A DNA stretch of 64,000 bases from Arcuatula senhousia (GCA_963971305.1 OZ020303.1:37002106-37066105), one strand, 5' to 3'. Shown: positions 43,702-55,761, counted from the first letter of the stretch. Made by a program: numbers and translations. The notes: generated by a model from the letters alone, not told the origin.

Positions 43702-45874
43702 GGAGCAAAGAGGCACCAATGGGACATTCAAGTGTCAAACGTCCGAAAGGGTAACGACGAAACCGGAAAACACGAAAAAAAACAGCACGAAGAAACTCAA
43801 AACACAAAATCAACCGAACGGAAATCAACAACGCAAACCAAAGTCATAACATGAGTGAACTCATGTGCTCCGGAAGAGTAAGCGGTTCCTGCCTGCTATA
43901 GCCTACATGTCGTGTTGCTAATGTCGAATTTAGTGCGTCAAATCCGGTTGAGAAACAAAACAAATTTCTACGACAAACCAAAATCTGTACTCTTTTGAGA
44001 GATAGAAATCCCATATTTGTCTACGAGAGCACGGTGTCTACCGTAAAATTTCTTGTGTGAAGACAGCAACCGTGGAGCAACAAAACCCTATGTCAGCAAT
44101 TTCTGTGTCAAACGTGACGCTCTGCCAAAGAAATCGATGTAATTTCCGCAAGCTCTGGAGTAACGAATCAACTGTGATACGAAGACTCCATAAGCAGGAG
44201 CGAACGGAATGTTGCTGCACAAAAAGGGAAAGTTGACAATTGGAAAGTTGAAGTCTTCCCGTTTGTCATAGAGCTTTGTTGAAAGTCTTCCTTCCTTGAG
44301 AGTCAAATTCGAGATGAAGATCTAAATATGAAGCAGACTTCCTAGAATCCGTTGTGTCCTTTATCTCCAGTTCCTGATGAAATATGAGATTTGAGATGGA
44401 GAGAGTCGCCAAATCGGGAATTGTTTAGTGTTAGGACATCATCAATATAACGGAGCGTGAGGTTAAAAGAGAGAGCTAGTCTACGATCCTTTTTGTCTAG
44501 AAGAGATTGTATGATGTCTGCTTCATATGAATGTAGGAACAAATCAGCAAGCAAAGGTGCACAATTGGTGCCCATTGGAATACTTGCTGTTTGCTGACAA
44601 ACACGTCCACCAAACTGAACAAATATGTTGTCGATAAGAAAACTGAGCATGTCGCCTATTTGGTCTTCTGTATATTTGTTCTTTTTCTTAGACTCATTGA
44701 TGACAAAGTAAGTCTTACTGTAATCGACTACCAAATATTTGTACCTGCGTTTTTTATTCTTTTTGAAAAAGCTGCTTTTAATCGGCTGTGCCATTCGTGA
44801 TTTGAGTTGTTCATGAGCAGTAGTGGAGAAATCGAAAGTTTGATGCTGTTGCAAGATAAAATTGATTTCTAGTTAAGAATCTCCAATAGATCTTTCGAAT
44901 TCTTCAGGATCCACATTTGATCGACACCATTTATAGAATAACAACAATCGTAATACTTTTGGAGGCCGGATTTTATTGCCGTTAGTATTGAAGTTAACAG
45001 ACTGTAACAGGTTCAGTTGTACATTTTGATGACCTTGCAATGAAGCGCTGTTTGTATTGGTTTTTATGTAATTTAGGAATCCAATACAGAGATGGAATGT
45101 CATCATTGTCAGCACCAACAGAGGGCCCGAAGGAGAAAATGTGAGTTTTGTGATTGTCAATAATTTCCTCCTTAGACAGTTTTGTAGCTGTGTATGTGGT
45201 GCTATTGCTGGTACAACCAACCCCTTATTCAGCTGTCAAGCAGTCAATATAGTGTTTCTTGCATACAAAGATGATGTTTTTGGTACTTTGTGTGCAGGTA
45301 CAACAACATATTTGTTATGTAAGAAGGATAGTGTTTTTGCAACATCAGCGTTGTTAAAAATGGATTTTGCTTTAGTGCTCATTGGGCCCTTCAAAGAATT
45401 GATTCTTTTCAAAATCAATGACCTCACAGCTTTAACCCACTCCGACAAAACATCATTTTCTTTCTCTTGTTCTTTCTTGTCCCATTTTTTGTCATAGTCG
45501 TCAACTGAATCCATAATTGTTTAAAATAATGGTTCCACTTGATTCGTCTAGGCTCACAATATTTTCGTCCTTCAGCCAAAACTTCCCGAAGTAAGTCAAT
45601 TTCAACGATGTTCAGGTCTCCAGTGATAACAAGGCAAGAGGGACCATAATTAAATGGGGACTTTTCACAAGAGCAGTCTGGAGGTTTTGCTTTGAGGTCA
45701 TTGATTTGGTAAACCTGCAACACTTTTTTGTAATTGAAAACATTGGGTGCAACAGTGGAAGTATAGGTATAAGAGATGAATACTATTGTCTTTGAAATAA
45801 GGGGGAATATGTGCCGTAACAGATTTATGATGTAGAATATTTCCTAAATTAATTGCATCCAAACCATTGTTTAA
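43702..45874 (-). pseudogene. Naiad element copy A: linker, CxC motif, reverse transcriptase, 3' tail
   Basis: This is the best copy of the family, in minus order. NGLDAINLGNILHHKSV and HIPPYFKDN (45800-45873), then ISYTYTSTVAPNVFNYKKVL. The CxC motif lies in PPDCSCEKSPF (45667-45675 for C-S-C). Next come ITGDLNIVEIDLLREVL, VRSLILKRINSLKGPMSTKA, NKYVVVPAHK, PSLYWIPKLHKN (about 45070), TFDFSTTAHEQLKSR (44835), SIPMGTNCAPLLADLFL (44550-44585) and RYIDDVL (44438-44449). The C-terminal block has YDKREDFNFPIVNFPFL and GVFVSQLIRYSRACG, then the tail. At least five frameshifts or stops make it a pseudogene. CxC followed by this RT fits the N-terminal-nuclease PLE clade (Naiad). Confidence 0.85.
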
Positions 45875-46881
45875 CTAGAGGCTCCCAGGAGCCTGAATCG
45901 CTCACCTGATCTCTTATGCCAAAGTTTGAATAAATTTCCCAAACTTTCAAGTATACAAAGTTGCAAAACAATCCTTTCAGTGGTTTCAGAGAAGATTTTT
46001 GGAAATCAGTTTAGATTAATAGAAAAAAACAGTCAAAGGGCAATAACTCCTGTAGGGACCTTTTGATGCTGAACAATAAAATTTGCTTCAGATTTTCTCT
46101 ATCTCTTATACTTTTCAAGTTATAAGCCAAAAACAATGGTCTGACCCCTTGTTCTATTCTTAGTAATGGCGGCCATGTTGGTTGATCGACATGTATATAA
46201 TACACAAACATGGTAGAGGATTTTAAAGATCAAGTGTACCAAGTTTCAAAGCAATCCCTTCAGTGGTTTCAGAGAAGAAGATTTTTGAAAAATAGTTAAG
46301 ATTAATAGGAAAAAAGTTAAAGGGGAACAACTCTTCAATGGCTGATCTGACAAATTGGACCCTGAAATCATTTTTGTAGATCTCAATGAGCTTAACAATT
46401 CTGCAATGCTAACTTTTCCTCTAGCTCTAACGGTTTTCAAGATATAGTCCAAAAACTGCAAAAATGGTCAATTTTGATGATTAAAGGGCAATAACTCTTA
46501 TAAGGAGTCGTTTCACAACTTTGACACAATGGAGAGATTCGTAGAGCTTTTGATGCTGAACAAGGAAGGTTGCTACGGATTTTCTCTATCTCTTAAACTT
46601 TTTGAGTTATAAGCCAAAAACAATGGTCTGACCCCCTGTTCTATTTTTAGTAACGGTGGCCATGTTGGTTGGTCAACATGTATATAATTCACAAACTTGG
46701 TAGAAGACATCTTAAAGATCATGTATACCAAGTATCAATGCAATCCCTCTAGTGGTTTTAGAGAAGAAGATCTTTGAAGAAAAGTTCACGGACAGACGAC
46801 GGACGACGGACGGACGGACGGACGGACGATGGACGCTTAACGATGACAATAGCTCACATGACCCTTCGGGTCAGGTGAGCT
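45875..46881 (+). mobile_element. Helitron-like element inserted in Naiad copy A
   Basis: It begins CTAGAGGCTCCCAGGAGCC and GAATCGCTCACCTG, and ends in the 31-nt hairpin 46851-46881 (AGCTCACATGACCC/GGGTCAGGTGAGCT) preceded by (GGAC)n. The interior has a two-fold repeat with a period near 486 bp (GGTCTGACCCCYTGTTCTAT at about 46137 and 46623). Naiad coding homology stops on one side and resumes on the other, so the insertion is direct. Confidence 0.68.
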
Positions 46882-47448
46882 AAAAAGGGCAAGTGAGAGA
46901 AAAGAACGGATGTATTTACTATTATCATGTGGAACTCCGACAGGTTTGGATGGGCGGTTGTAACCGATATCAAAAACAATAGCGGTCAATCTGGAAAGGT
47001 TGGAATTAGGGTCAATGAGTGGATTTTGAAGACATTGATTATACAAGGTATAAAGTTTCGAAAGGGGTATAGAATACAATTCAGTGCAAATGTGATGAAT
47101 CCCTAGTGGCTCTTGTGTAACAGTAGCAATTCATTAATTGTAACAATGCAGAGCTTTGGTGCATTGTATTTACGATGACCATGACTACGTTTCCGTCTTT
47201 CTATTATTTAAAAGATATTCATCACATTCACATCATTGCACCTAGGGCTAGACAAATTGCCAATACATCCGATGTTATCGTTGCACCAATTAGGTAGTGC
47301 GGTTCCCAGTCGTCTAATCGTTATGGTTAGATTTGGTTGAAATGTTGTTTGACAAAAGGAAAATTGTCGTTGTTGACACCTGACCTGTGGCCACACATAC
47401 AAGCATTTAGTCTCCCCTTTGTCTCACCAACATAGATCAATCCACAAG
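46882..47448 (-). pseudogene. Naiad element copy A: N-terminal GIY-YIG nuclease
   Basis: The minus strand from 47448 reads SPCGLIYVGETKGRLNACMC and GHRSGVNNDNFPFVKQHFN. After a shift it gives IRRLGTALPNWCNDNIGC and NLSSPRCNDVNVMNIF. GLIYVGETKGRLNxRM-GHRSG is the GIY-YIG endonuclease core: Tyr in the first motif, Arg and His in the helix. The next segment is PLSKLYTLYNQCLQNPLIDP and AIVFDIGYNRPSKPVGVPHD, ending IRSFLSLALF at the Helitron-like insert. The nuclease lies upstream of the RT, opposite to the C-terminal position in canonical Penelope. The first part of the domain is missing at 47448. Confidence 0.8.
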
Positions 47449-47862
47449 GAGACTTCCTAGAGTCTGTAGTGTCCTTTATTTGAAGTTCCTAGCGATATAT
47501 AAGATGGAGAAAGTCCCAAAATCGAGAATTGTTTAGTGAAAGGACATCATCAATTTAACGGAAAGTGAAATTCTTAGAGAGAGCTAGTATACGATCTTTT
47601 TTTTGGTCTAGAAGTGATTGGAAGAAGTCTGCTTCATATGAATAAAAAAACAAACCAGAAAGCAAAGGTGCACAATCAGTGCCCATTGGAGTCCCTATTG
47701 TTTGCTGAAAAACACGTCCACCGAACTGAACAAATATGTTGTCAATGAGAAAGTTGAGCATGTCGATTATAAAGTCTTCTGTAAAATTGTTGTTTTTTTT
47801 CTTAGACTCATTGATGACAAAGTAAGTTTTATTATAATCCACTACCGTTTTGAAAAGGCAGT
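47449..47862 (-). pseudogene. Naiad RT palm fragment (copy C)
   Basis: The minus strand reads KTYFVINESKKKNNNFTEDF, FGGRVFQQTIGTPMGTDCAP and SKNFTFR, then LEIKDTTDSRKS. It joins the nuclease end of copy A at 47448. It is paralogous to 35440-36035 but lacks the family 1 insert found there. Confidence 0.75.
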
Positions 47863-48479
47863 TGTTATTTGTCCGGCTAGCCGGAAAACTAGTGAAAATG
47901 CTTTTTAAATGGCTATTAACAAAAACACTAGAAATGTTGTTTCTAATTAGCAATTTATTTGCACATCTGATAAAAGATACTTAAAAGATAAAGATGTGTC
48001 ATTGTTTTTGTGCCCAGTAAAAAAAAAACTTCTACAACATGTAGACTAACGTCTTAATTATCATAAATTTTAGAAATTTAGAATCTAGTTTTAATATCAA
48101 AGAAGAAATGTAACAACAAAAGAATCAATCTCAAATGTCCATATTAAAGACAAGACAAAACAAGGAAGACATACCGGAAAAAATGAATACTGCAATGGTC
48201 CTGACTTGGTACAGGCATTTAGCATATAATTATCTATCAATACTGTTAAAAAAATAATGTTAATTTTACTGTTTTAGTTAGAACGGTTGTTGCTGAAACA
48301 TATACAGTTAAATTCAAATGATTGTTATACATTAAATATTAAAAAATCTTTTTCCGAAGTAAATTATATTTTGAAGCTTATAATGATTTTTGGACATGTT
48401 AGCCAGCAATATATCTTATGCAAATATAAACTAGCGATAGGTAATCGTAGGAACTATTCGTCCGGCTAGCCATTAGACA
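47863..48479. other. Non-coding region with a PLE tail scrap
   Basis: 47863-48110 is paralogous to 36036-36107 plus 36651-36760 and contains the empty site of the 36108-36650 repeat. 48155-48225 (minus) is a scrap of the second PLE tail (GGTCCTGACTTGGTACAGGC). TCCGGCTAGCC occurs at both 47872 and 48460. Confidence 0.5.
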
Positions 48480-49370
48480 TTTCGTGATTTCAATTTTTCA
48501 TGTGGAATAGAAGTGTACAATGTGGAGAAATCGAAAGTTTTCTTGAGAAAAAATCTGCCACTAACGATAAATATTTTAATGATAAAAAAATTGAGTCTGT
48601 GACAAGATTCTTTTATTACTAACTTTTTTTAAAATCTGATTTGCAAAAAGGAAACGGTCATTATTTGGGGTATTTCGTGGCGATATGTAAAACAATTCTG
48701 TCAAAGTCGAAATTAACCGGATTTCTTTTAACAGAAAGTAGGTGAGCGTCAGACCTGAAATCGTGATATCGGATCCCACGATATGGAATCCCACCCTGAT
48801 GCTCCATAGCAAATATCAAGTGGCTTTGATAAGTAGTAGCTGAGAAAACTATTACAAACAATTTTTCCTACCCCATACGCAGTCCGTCCATCCGACATTT
48901 ACTATTTTATAACCCTGATTTTTCACTCTGTAAATCCAAAAATTGCCATGGGGTCAGTTTTACACTTTTGACTCTTGCCACTGGTCGTTGGCTTTATCTA
49001 TATAAAAGGTAAATAAACCAATATAGATTCAAAACGTAAAAATAGATATAAAAACGACCAATATTACAAAAAACAAGACAATTATATACATATGTTGCTA
49101 TGTTCGTGCTTCGAATAATTAACACTCCACATCGATTTTTACATAAAAAATCAGTTATGTTTTTTGTCAATTCAAAGAATGGGCAATACAACTTTTTTCT
49201 GTTTGTGTTGATGTTAAAAAAATGCATTGCTTCCTTAATTCATTTGTGTAAACACTAAAATTTCTAAATTTCATTCAAACTCGTTGGTGCAAGTACACTA
49301 CAAGTGGCCGAAAAGTAATTTCAGGAAAAAATGTGCAGTAACTCAAACTTCAAAACTCCTTTATCTTTAT
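48480..49370 (-). repeat. Repeat T copy, fused to a Naiad RT scrap
   Basis: 48500-48545 (minus) reads KTFDFSTLYTSIPHEK, a Naiad RT motif. 48560-49010 matches repeat T, and 49090-49350 matches 54535-54790 (GGGCAATACNNCTTTTTCTG, GTGGCCGAAAAGT). No intact frame. Confidence 0.6.
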
Positions 49371-50140
49371 AACTGTGCTCCTCCCCTCGCCGACTTTTTT
49401 TTTATACTCTTACGAAACTGAATTTCTTCAGGAACTCGCGCGATCGTTAAGAACAAGACGGTAAAAGAGGCAAGGTCATTTAAACTCACCTTTAGATATA
49501 TTGACGACGTCCTCTCTGTCAACAACTCGTCGTCTTTAAACTAGAGATTAAAGAAACCACAGAATCAACTTGCTTTACATCATTCTTGGATCTACATCTC
49601 AAATTTGCAACATTCCGTCCTCTCCAGCTTATGGAGTTTACGTATCTCAATTGATTCGTTACTCCAGAGCGTGCGGGACTTACATCTATATCCTTAGCAG
49701 AGCGACACGTCTTACGCAAAAATTGCTCACACAAGGTAATGTTGCTCCTCGGTTGCTGTCTTCACTCAAGAAATTTTACGGAAGACATCATGCACTTATA
49801 GACAAATATGAGATTTCGACCTCTCAGATGAGGGCAGATGTCGGTTTATCATAGGGTTTCGTTTTGTCTTCCTTTACCGGATTTGACACGATGAATTGAC
49901 TATTGGCAACGCGACGGGTGTGCTATAGTAAGCAGGAACTGCTTACTCTTCCGGAGCACCTGAGTTCACTCTTGTTTCCACTGGAGTTTGCGTTGCTGAT
50001 TGATATTCCGTTATTTTGTGTTTCCATGTTTTACATGTTGTCTGTTTTTGTCCCGTTCTTGTTGGTGTTTGCTGGTTTTGTCTCTGCCCTTACGGACTAC
50101 TGTCATTTGGATACTCCATTAGTACCTCTGCTTCTTTGAC
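49371..50140 (+). pseudogene. Naiad element, RT palm to complete 3' end
   Basis: In plus order with frameshifts: CAPPLADFFF, ETEFLQEL, SFKLTFRYIDDVLSVNNSS, EIKETTESTCFTSFLDLHLK, a deletion, then NIPSSPAYGVYVSQLIRYSR, TRLTQKLLTQGNVAPRLLSS and KKFYGRHHALIDKYEISTSQ ending in RADVGLS. No C-terminal GIY-YIG follows, in line with an N-terminal nuclease. The 3' untranslated region (about 280 nt) ends at TAGTACCTCTGCTTC. Confidence 0.8.
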
Positions 50141-50690
50141 CCGGTCGGTCATCTCAGTACAAAAATTTACGATAAAACGACGATTTTAACTTTAGAATTA
50201 TCATTTTTTCTAACCTGGAAAGTAACATACCTACGTCACCTGCATACGGTGTCTTTATTTCACAACTAATTCGATATGCCTGGGTTTGTACACATTTTTT
50301 TCAGATTTTTTGATCCGACACCGCTTTCTCTGTAACCGACTATTACACAAAGGTTATAAGAAAATACGTCTCATGCGATCTCTAAAAAAATCTTTCTTCG
50401 TTATTACCAATGGTAGAAAAATTCAATATTATGTTAGACTTAATGGTTAGTTCTTGCTTTGATTAGTGTTTGGTTGGTTGATGTACTGAGATGATCACCC
50501 TAGCATCTTTGATATGTCATCACAAACCTGTTGTGTTTTGTGTAACTAACGGACCCAAAGAGCGCAATGGAAGAGGGAGGTTTGGCGCGCCTTAAAACCT
50601 GGTTTAACCAACCATTTCTTTTGAAATGCCTGTACCAAGTCAGGACCATTGCGGACTTCAATTTTTCCGGTATGTCTTCCTTAATTTGTC
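50141..50690 (+). pseudogene. Second PLE subfamily, C-terminal end and tail
   Basis: With frameshifts the plus strand reads PTSPAYGVFISQLIRYAWVC (50225-50285), FLCNRLLHKGYKKIRLM and KKSFFRYYQW, then LVEKFNIMLDLMV-like codons and a tail with GCAATGGAAGAGGGAGGTTT and GCCTGTACCAAGTCAGGACC. The fold resembles the Naiad C-terminus, but the sequence forms its own group with 57600-58112. Confidence 0.65.
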
Positions 50691-51003
50691 TAGTCTAATG
50701 GATATTTTAAATTGATTTTCAAAGTTCGGTAATTTCGTTAATATCTTTATTTATCATTCAAACGTCCTATTTAGAACTGTTTTCCATAAAGTTTAAGGTT
50801 TATGTAAAGTGAAGCTTAAAACATTATAAAATCTTATTTTCAAAATACTTTAAAAATGAATACATTTGTGGGATCGGGAGGTAGATAGTCCTCAACCACT
50901 GGTTAATGCCCTAGATGTTATCTTATCATGCTGATTTAAATGACAATGTGATGTGTCAGTCTTTACATATTTTGGCTTTCCTGTTCTTTGCATATTTTGG
51001 CTA
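50691..51003. other. AT-rich non-coding spacer
   Basis: Nothing recognised. Confidence 0.4.
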
Positions 51004-51091
51004 CATTTGGCTTCCCTGTTCGGACCTTTTGGCTTTGAGTACTTTTCATCCAATACTTTTGGGTTTTAGACATTCCAATATCTTGATTCAA

Positions 51092-51429
51092 ATGCTTCTG
51101 ATGAGAGGTTAGACTTGCTACAAGTCCCTCTCTATCATATTACTCTCTATCATATTCTATTCTCAATTGCTTGCTCGTAATACCTACATCTTACTGATAA
51201 CGATTACCCTCTGATTGCTGGGAGAGAGGTTTTGCCTTATTAAAAAAAAACACTCCCTTTCAGGGTTGTCATTATGAACCTTTCTCCCGCATATAATCAA
51301 TCAACATATGTTGCCTCTAATAGCATAATTTCTTTATACCCCCTTAACAATAACATTATAAAAAAGTTAGAAAGGGACTTGTAGCAAGTCTAATTAGAGG
51401 TTAATCTTTGAAATATCGATATACAGCAT
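51092..51429 (+). ncRNA. Hammerhead ribozyme, family 2, split by a MITE
   Basis: The 5' part 51092-51111 has AUGCUU and CUGAUGA with GAGGUUA. The 3' part 51404-51429 has AUCUUU, GAAA, UAUCGAUA, UA and CAGCAU. The insert sits in the helix II loop. The copy cannot fold as one short ribozyme. Confidence 0.6.
51112..51395. mobile_element. Small TIR element (MITE) inside a hammerhead
   Basis: The inverted ends GACTTGCTACAAGTCCCT (51112-51129) and AGGGACTTGTAGCAAGTC (51373-51390) are perfect over 18 bp, and each contains a GACTTG-CTA-CAAGTC hairpin. AGAGGTTA flanks both sides (51104-51111 and 51396-51403) as a possible 8-bp duplication. TA at 51110-51111 and 51391-51392 is an alternative reading. 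No ORF. Confidence 0.7.
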
Positions 51430-51539
51430 GACAAAATAAACCGTTTTAACCAGTTTTGTATTTGTACATGTATCTTGAACCGCTGATTGTTTTTTTTCTC
51501 TTCTACAACCCAGATTGCATGCTTTTGAGAGCACGAACT

Positions 51540-53010
51540 TAAACCTTGGTGTTAGTAGCCCGATGTGTAAACGCTAGACCACCTGTTTTCTTTACATTCA
51601 CTTAGCTTGTTAACACTACATTTCTGTACTGTACAAATGTAATTGCATTACAAATATTTGCTCCTATTTGGATTAACATCATCGTTTGTTTAAATTACCG
51701 CCTTTGTTATTCTATGGATCGTTTCCGTATTCCTGTTTTCGTGTACCTCTTCCGGATAGTTCCACATGTTTATTTAAGCTGTTTTCACCCTCTCTTTCGT
51801 TTTAGATTCCAACTCCTCGACAATACATGTCTCAGGATTCTTTCTCATTCTAATTAAGGGGTGAAATCGTCCAAACATAAAGAGTAAGTCATTTTTGTTT
51901 ATTCTCGTTATCTTTTCTGTGAAATTCGATAACGTTTTAGATAAATTGCAATCTACAAAAGCTGGTCATTCAAATTTACTTTCGTTTTGATTTGTCCACT
52001 TTCTTGAGTACATCGATCCCGACCTTGTATTTTCTTTACAAAACTTAGCAGGAATTACACTTTTATATTTAATTTGAACTGTTAAGATTCCCTTTTAATT
52101 GTTTATACATTCTAGAGACTGTTTGCTTCGATTTATCTGTATATTTTCGTGCTTCTAAAATTTTATTGAGATTGGATTTGAATGTTTCTGACCAATACGT
52201 GTGTTTATGCTCGGTTTATTGATATCTCAGTTATTTACCTCTAATACCTGGAGTCATGATAGTGTAAAGCGTGGAGAAATCGAAAGTCTTCTTTTGAAAA
52301 AATCTACAACTAAAGATAAATGTTTTGATAGATAAAAAACTGAGTTTGTAAAAAAAAATTACTTACTTTTTTACAGAAATTCTGGATTTGTAAAAAAAGG
52401 GACGATCATTATTTGAGGTATTTCTTGGCGATAGTTTAAAAAAATCTGTCAAAGTCAAAACTGGCCAGATTTCGTTTAACAGAAAGACCTGAAATCGTGA
52501 AATCAAATTCCACTGTATGAAACCCCACCCCGGTGCTGTATACCAAATATCTAGTTACTGTGCTAAGTAGTTGCTGAGAATACTGTTACAAAAACTTTCT
52601 ATCTCGCCAACACGCCGCCCGCCCATCCGACATTCACCATTTTATAATCTGGATTTTACAATCTGTGAAATCCAAAAATTACCCATAATGTCAGTTTCAC
52701 ACGTTTGACTCTTGTCACTGGTCGTTGGTCTGTTCTATATAAAAGGTAAATAAACCAATATAAATATTAAAACGAAATATATATATATAAACGACCAATA
52801 TTACTAGAAAACCAGACAATTATATACATATGTTGCCACCCCTAGTAAGGTAAATTCACGTTCAAAAGGTTTTGGTAAATATTTGTGTTTCGATACGATA
52901 ATTTATATCTCAAAAGTGGAACCCGATACAAAACAGAATCCCAACTTGTTTACTTTGTTTCTTCACTGGACAAAACATATCCCATTAAAATGCCTTAGCT
53001 TAGGAAAACC
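51540..53010 (-). repeat. Repeat T, tandem unit 1
   Basis: This unit and the next are offset by about 1480 bp (GATCGTTTCCGTATTCCTG at 51718 and GATCGTTTACGTAGTCC at about 53200; TCTTGAGTACATCGATCCCG at 52000 and 53468). From about 51990 to 52930 the two are very similar. On the minus strand AKVGIDVLKKVDKSKRK-like and CIDELESK-like codons remain, with frameshifts. Confidence 0.65.
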
Positions 53011-54790
53011 AAATATAGTAGCCTGATGTGTAAACACTAAACTACCCGTTTTCTTTACATTACACTTGGTAACACTACATTTCTGTACTGTCATGACCGT
53101 AAAAATGTAATTGCATTACAAATATTTGTTCCTATTGGGATTATCATCATCATTTGATATTTACGGTAGGTTAAATTACCACGTCTTGTTATTTAATGGA
53201 TCGTTTACGTAGTCCATTTTTCATGCAACAGTTCCGGATAGTTGCACATGTTTAAGCTGTTTTCAACCTCTCTTTCGTTTTAGATTCCAACTCGTCAATA
53301 CATGTCTCAGGATTCTTTCTCGTTCTAATTAAGGAATGAAATCTTCCAAACGTTCATCGTAAGACATTTTGGGTTTTTTCTCTATGAAATTCGAGAAACG
53401 TTTTTTTTTAATTGCAATCTACAAAAGCTGGTCATACAAATTTACTTTCGTTTTGATTTGTCCACTTTCTTGAGTACATCGATCCCGACCTTGTATTTTC
53501 TTTACAAAACTTAGCAGGAATTACACTTTTATATTTAATTTGAACTGTTAAGATTCCCTTTTAATTGTTTATACATTCTAGAGACTGTTTGCTTCGATTT
53601 ATCTGTATATTTTCGTGCTTCTAAAATTTTATTGAGATTGGATTTGAATGTTTCTGACCAATACGTGTGTTTATGCTCGGTTTATTGATATCTCAGCTAT
53701 TTACCTCTAATACCTGGAGTCATGATAGTGTAAAGCGTGGAGAAATCGAAAGTCTTCTTTTGAAAAAATCTACAACTAAAGATAAATGTTTTGATAGATA
53801 AAAAACTGAGGTTGTAAAAAAAAAATTACTTACTTTTTTACAGAAATTCTGGATTTGTAAAAAAAGGGACGATCATTATTTGAGGTATTTCATGGCGATA
53901 GTTTAAAAAAATCTGTCAAAGTCAAAACTGGCCGGATTTTGTTTAACAGAAAGACTTGAAATCGTGAAATCAAATTCCACTGTATGAAACCCCACCCCGG
54001 TGCTGTATACCAAATATCAAGCTACTGTGCTAAGTAGTTGCTGAAAAAACTTATACAAAACATTTCTTTCTCGCCAACACGCCGCCCGCCCATCCGACAA
54101 GCACCATTTTAAAATCCGTATTTTACAATCTGTGAAATCCAAAAATTACTCCAAGTGTCAGTTTAACACGTTTGGCTCTTGTCACTGGTCGTTGGCCTGT
54201 TCTATATTAAAGGTAAATAAACCAATATAAATATTAAAACGAAATATATATATGTATAAACGACCAATATCACTAAAAAATAAGACAATTAAATACATAT
54301 GTTGTCACCCCCAGTAAGGTAAATTCACGTCAAAAAAGGTTTTGGTAAATATTTGTGTTTCGATACGATAATTTATATCTCAAAAGTGGAACCCGATACA
54401 AAACAGAATCCCAACTTGTTAACTTTTTATCTCCCATTTAAATGCCTTACCAATACCAAATCTACGTGAATCTTGGAAAGTTTTGATCATCTCTCGTGAA
54501 TTCCTCCAAGTGATGCTTACCAGGTATGGTTGCTATGTTCCTGCTTCGAATATTTAGCAGTTGACATCGTTTTTACATAAAAACCGATGATGTTTGTGTT
54601 AATTCAAAGGATGGGCAATACTTCTTTTTCTGTTTGCGTTGATGTTCAAAAATGCATTGCTTTCTTTGTTAATTTTCGTAAACACTAAAATTTCTAAATT
54701 TCTTTTAAATCTGTTAATATATTTACATTACACGTGGCCGAAAAGTCATTTCAGAAAAATGTAAAATGACACCTAAAACATCAACACTCC
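53011..54790 (-). repeat. Repeat T, tandem unit 2 and extension
   Basis: This second unit ends near 54440 (CAAAAGTGGAACCCGATAC recurs at 52911 and 54371). The extension 54475-54790 is shared with 49080-49370 instead. It is AT-rich with no intact frame. Confidence 0.65.
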
Positions 54791-54936
54791 TTTATCATGC
54801 AAGCGTTGTATTTAGAACTTTTTTTTACATAAAGGTTGAGGTTCATATAAAGTAAAGGTTAAAAAATTATACATCTGGTTTTTTTTTTAAATACTAAATA
54901 AAAATGACAACAAAGTTCCAGACAATAAATTTTGCT

Positions 54937-54980
54937 GCGCCTGACGCACGTTTTGTCTATTGAAGTCTCATCAGAGGCAC
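54937..54980 (-). ncRNA. Hammerhead ribozyme, family 1, degenerate
   Basis: CUGAUGA is intact. GAAA reads AAAA, and helix II is GACU/AGAC (mismatched). Likely inactive. Confidence 0.65.
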
Positions 54981-55308
54981 TCTATCAAAATATTGAAAAT
55001 GCCAAACACTACTAAATTATGAAGAGCATACTTCATTTGTATACAGAACAATTAAACCAAAAATACCAAATTGGGGAACCAAATTATTACTAAGATTACC
55101 AACCTATGTCTGGGGTAAGAAGAACCTTAGGGTAAAGACATTTTTGAAATTTAAACGGATAATTTTAAGGTTTGATGTGTTCTTCAACACAAAAATGTTG
55201 GTACCGGAGCGGGCTAACCTCGGGGAGTTAAAACTCCACCAGCAGTGCTAACCTTCACGGTTGTTCGAAATAAAAATGACAACAAAGTTCGCGACAATAA
55301 ATTTTGCT

Positions 55309-55352
55309 ACGCCTGACGCGCGTTTCGTCTATGGAAGACTCATCAGAGGCGC
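55309..55352 (-). ncRNA. Hammerhead ribozyme, type I, family 1
   Basis: The core is intact. Helix I is GCGCCU/AGGCGU, helix II GUCU/AGAC with loop UCCAU, helix III within CGCGCG, cleavage site GUC. The loop differs from other copies while the helices are kept. Confidence 0.86.
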
Positions 55353-55434
55353 TCTAATTAAATATTGAAAATGCCAAACACTACTTAATTATGAAGTACA
55401 AATGACAACAAAGTTCCAGACAATAAATTTTGCT

Positions 55435-55478
55435 ACGCCTGACGCGCGTTTCGTCTATTCAAGACTCATCAGAGGCGC
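55435..55478 (-). ncRNA. Hammerhead ribozyme, type I, family 1
   Basis: Identical to the 32604 copy over all 44 positions, by eye. Predicted cleavage follows the C at plus position 55441. Confidence 0.88.
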
Positions 55479-55761
55479 TCTACCAAAAATATTGAAAATG
55501 CCAAACACTTTAGAACAATTAAACCAAAATTACCAAAAATGGGGAACCAAATTATTACTAAGATGATCAACCAATGTCTGGGGTAGGAAGAACCTTAGGG
55601 TTAAGACAATTTTAAATTTAAACAGATAATTGTTCTCCAACACAAAAGTGTTGGTGCCGGAGCGGGCTAACCTCGGGGAATTAAAACTCAACCAGCAGTG
55701 CTAACCTTCACAGGTGTTCGAAATAAAAACGACAACAAAGTTCCAGACAATAAATTTTGCT

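Larger units (their letters stand above)
51004..51482 (+). repeat. Hammerhead repeat family 2, interrupted by a MITE
   Basis: 51004-51111 carries the end of a family 2 unit (CTTTTGGCTTTGAGTACTTT) up to the hammerhead 5' half. 51396-51482 carries the 3' half and the downstream 50-nt tail. The 284 bp between them are a small TIR element. Confidence 0.72.

Noticed and set aside
45141..45497. Plus-strand frame of 118 codons
   Set aside because: It is antisense to well-conserved Naiad coding sequence.
49903..50139. 78-codon plus-strand frame with hydrophobic stretches
   Set aside because: It lies in the 3' untranslated tail of the Naiad family, and other copies do not keep it open.
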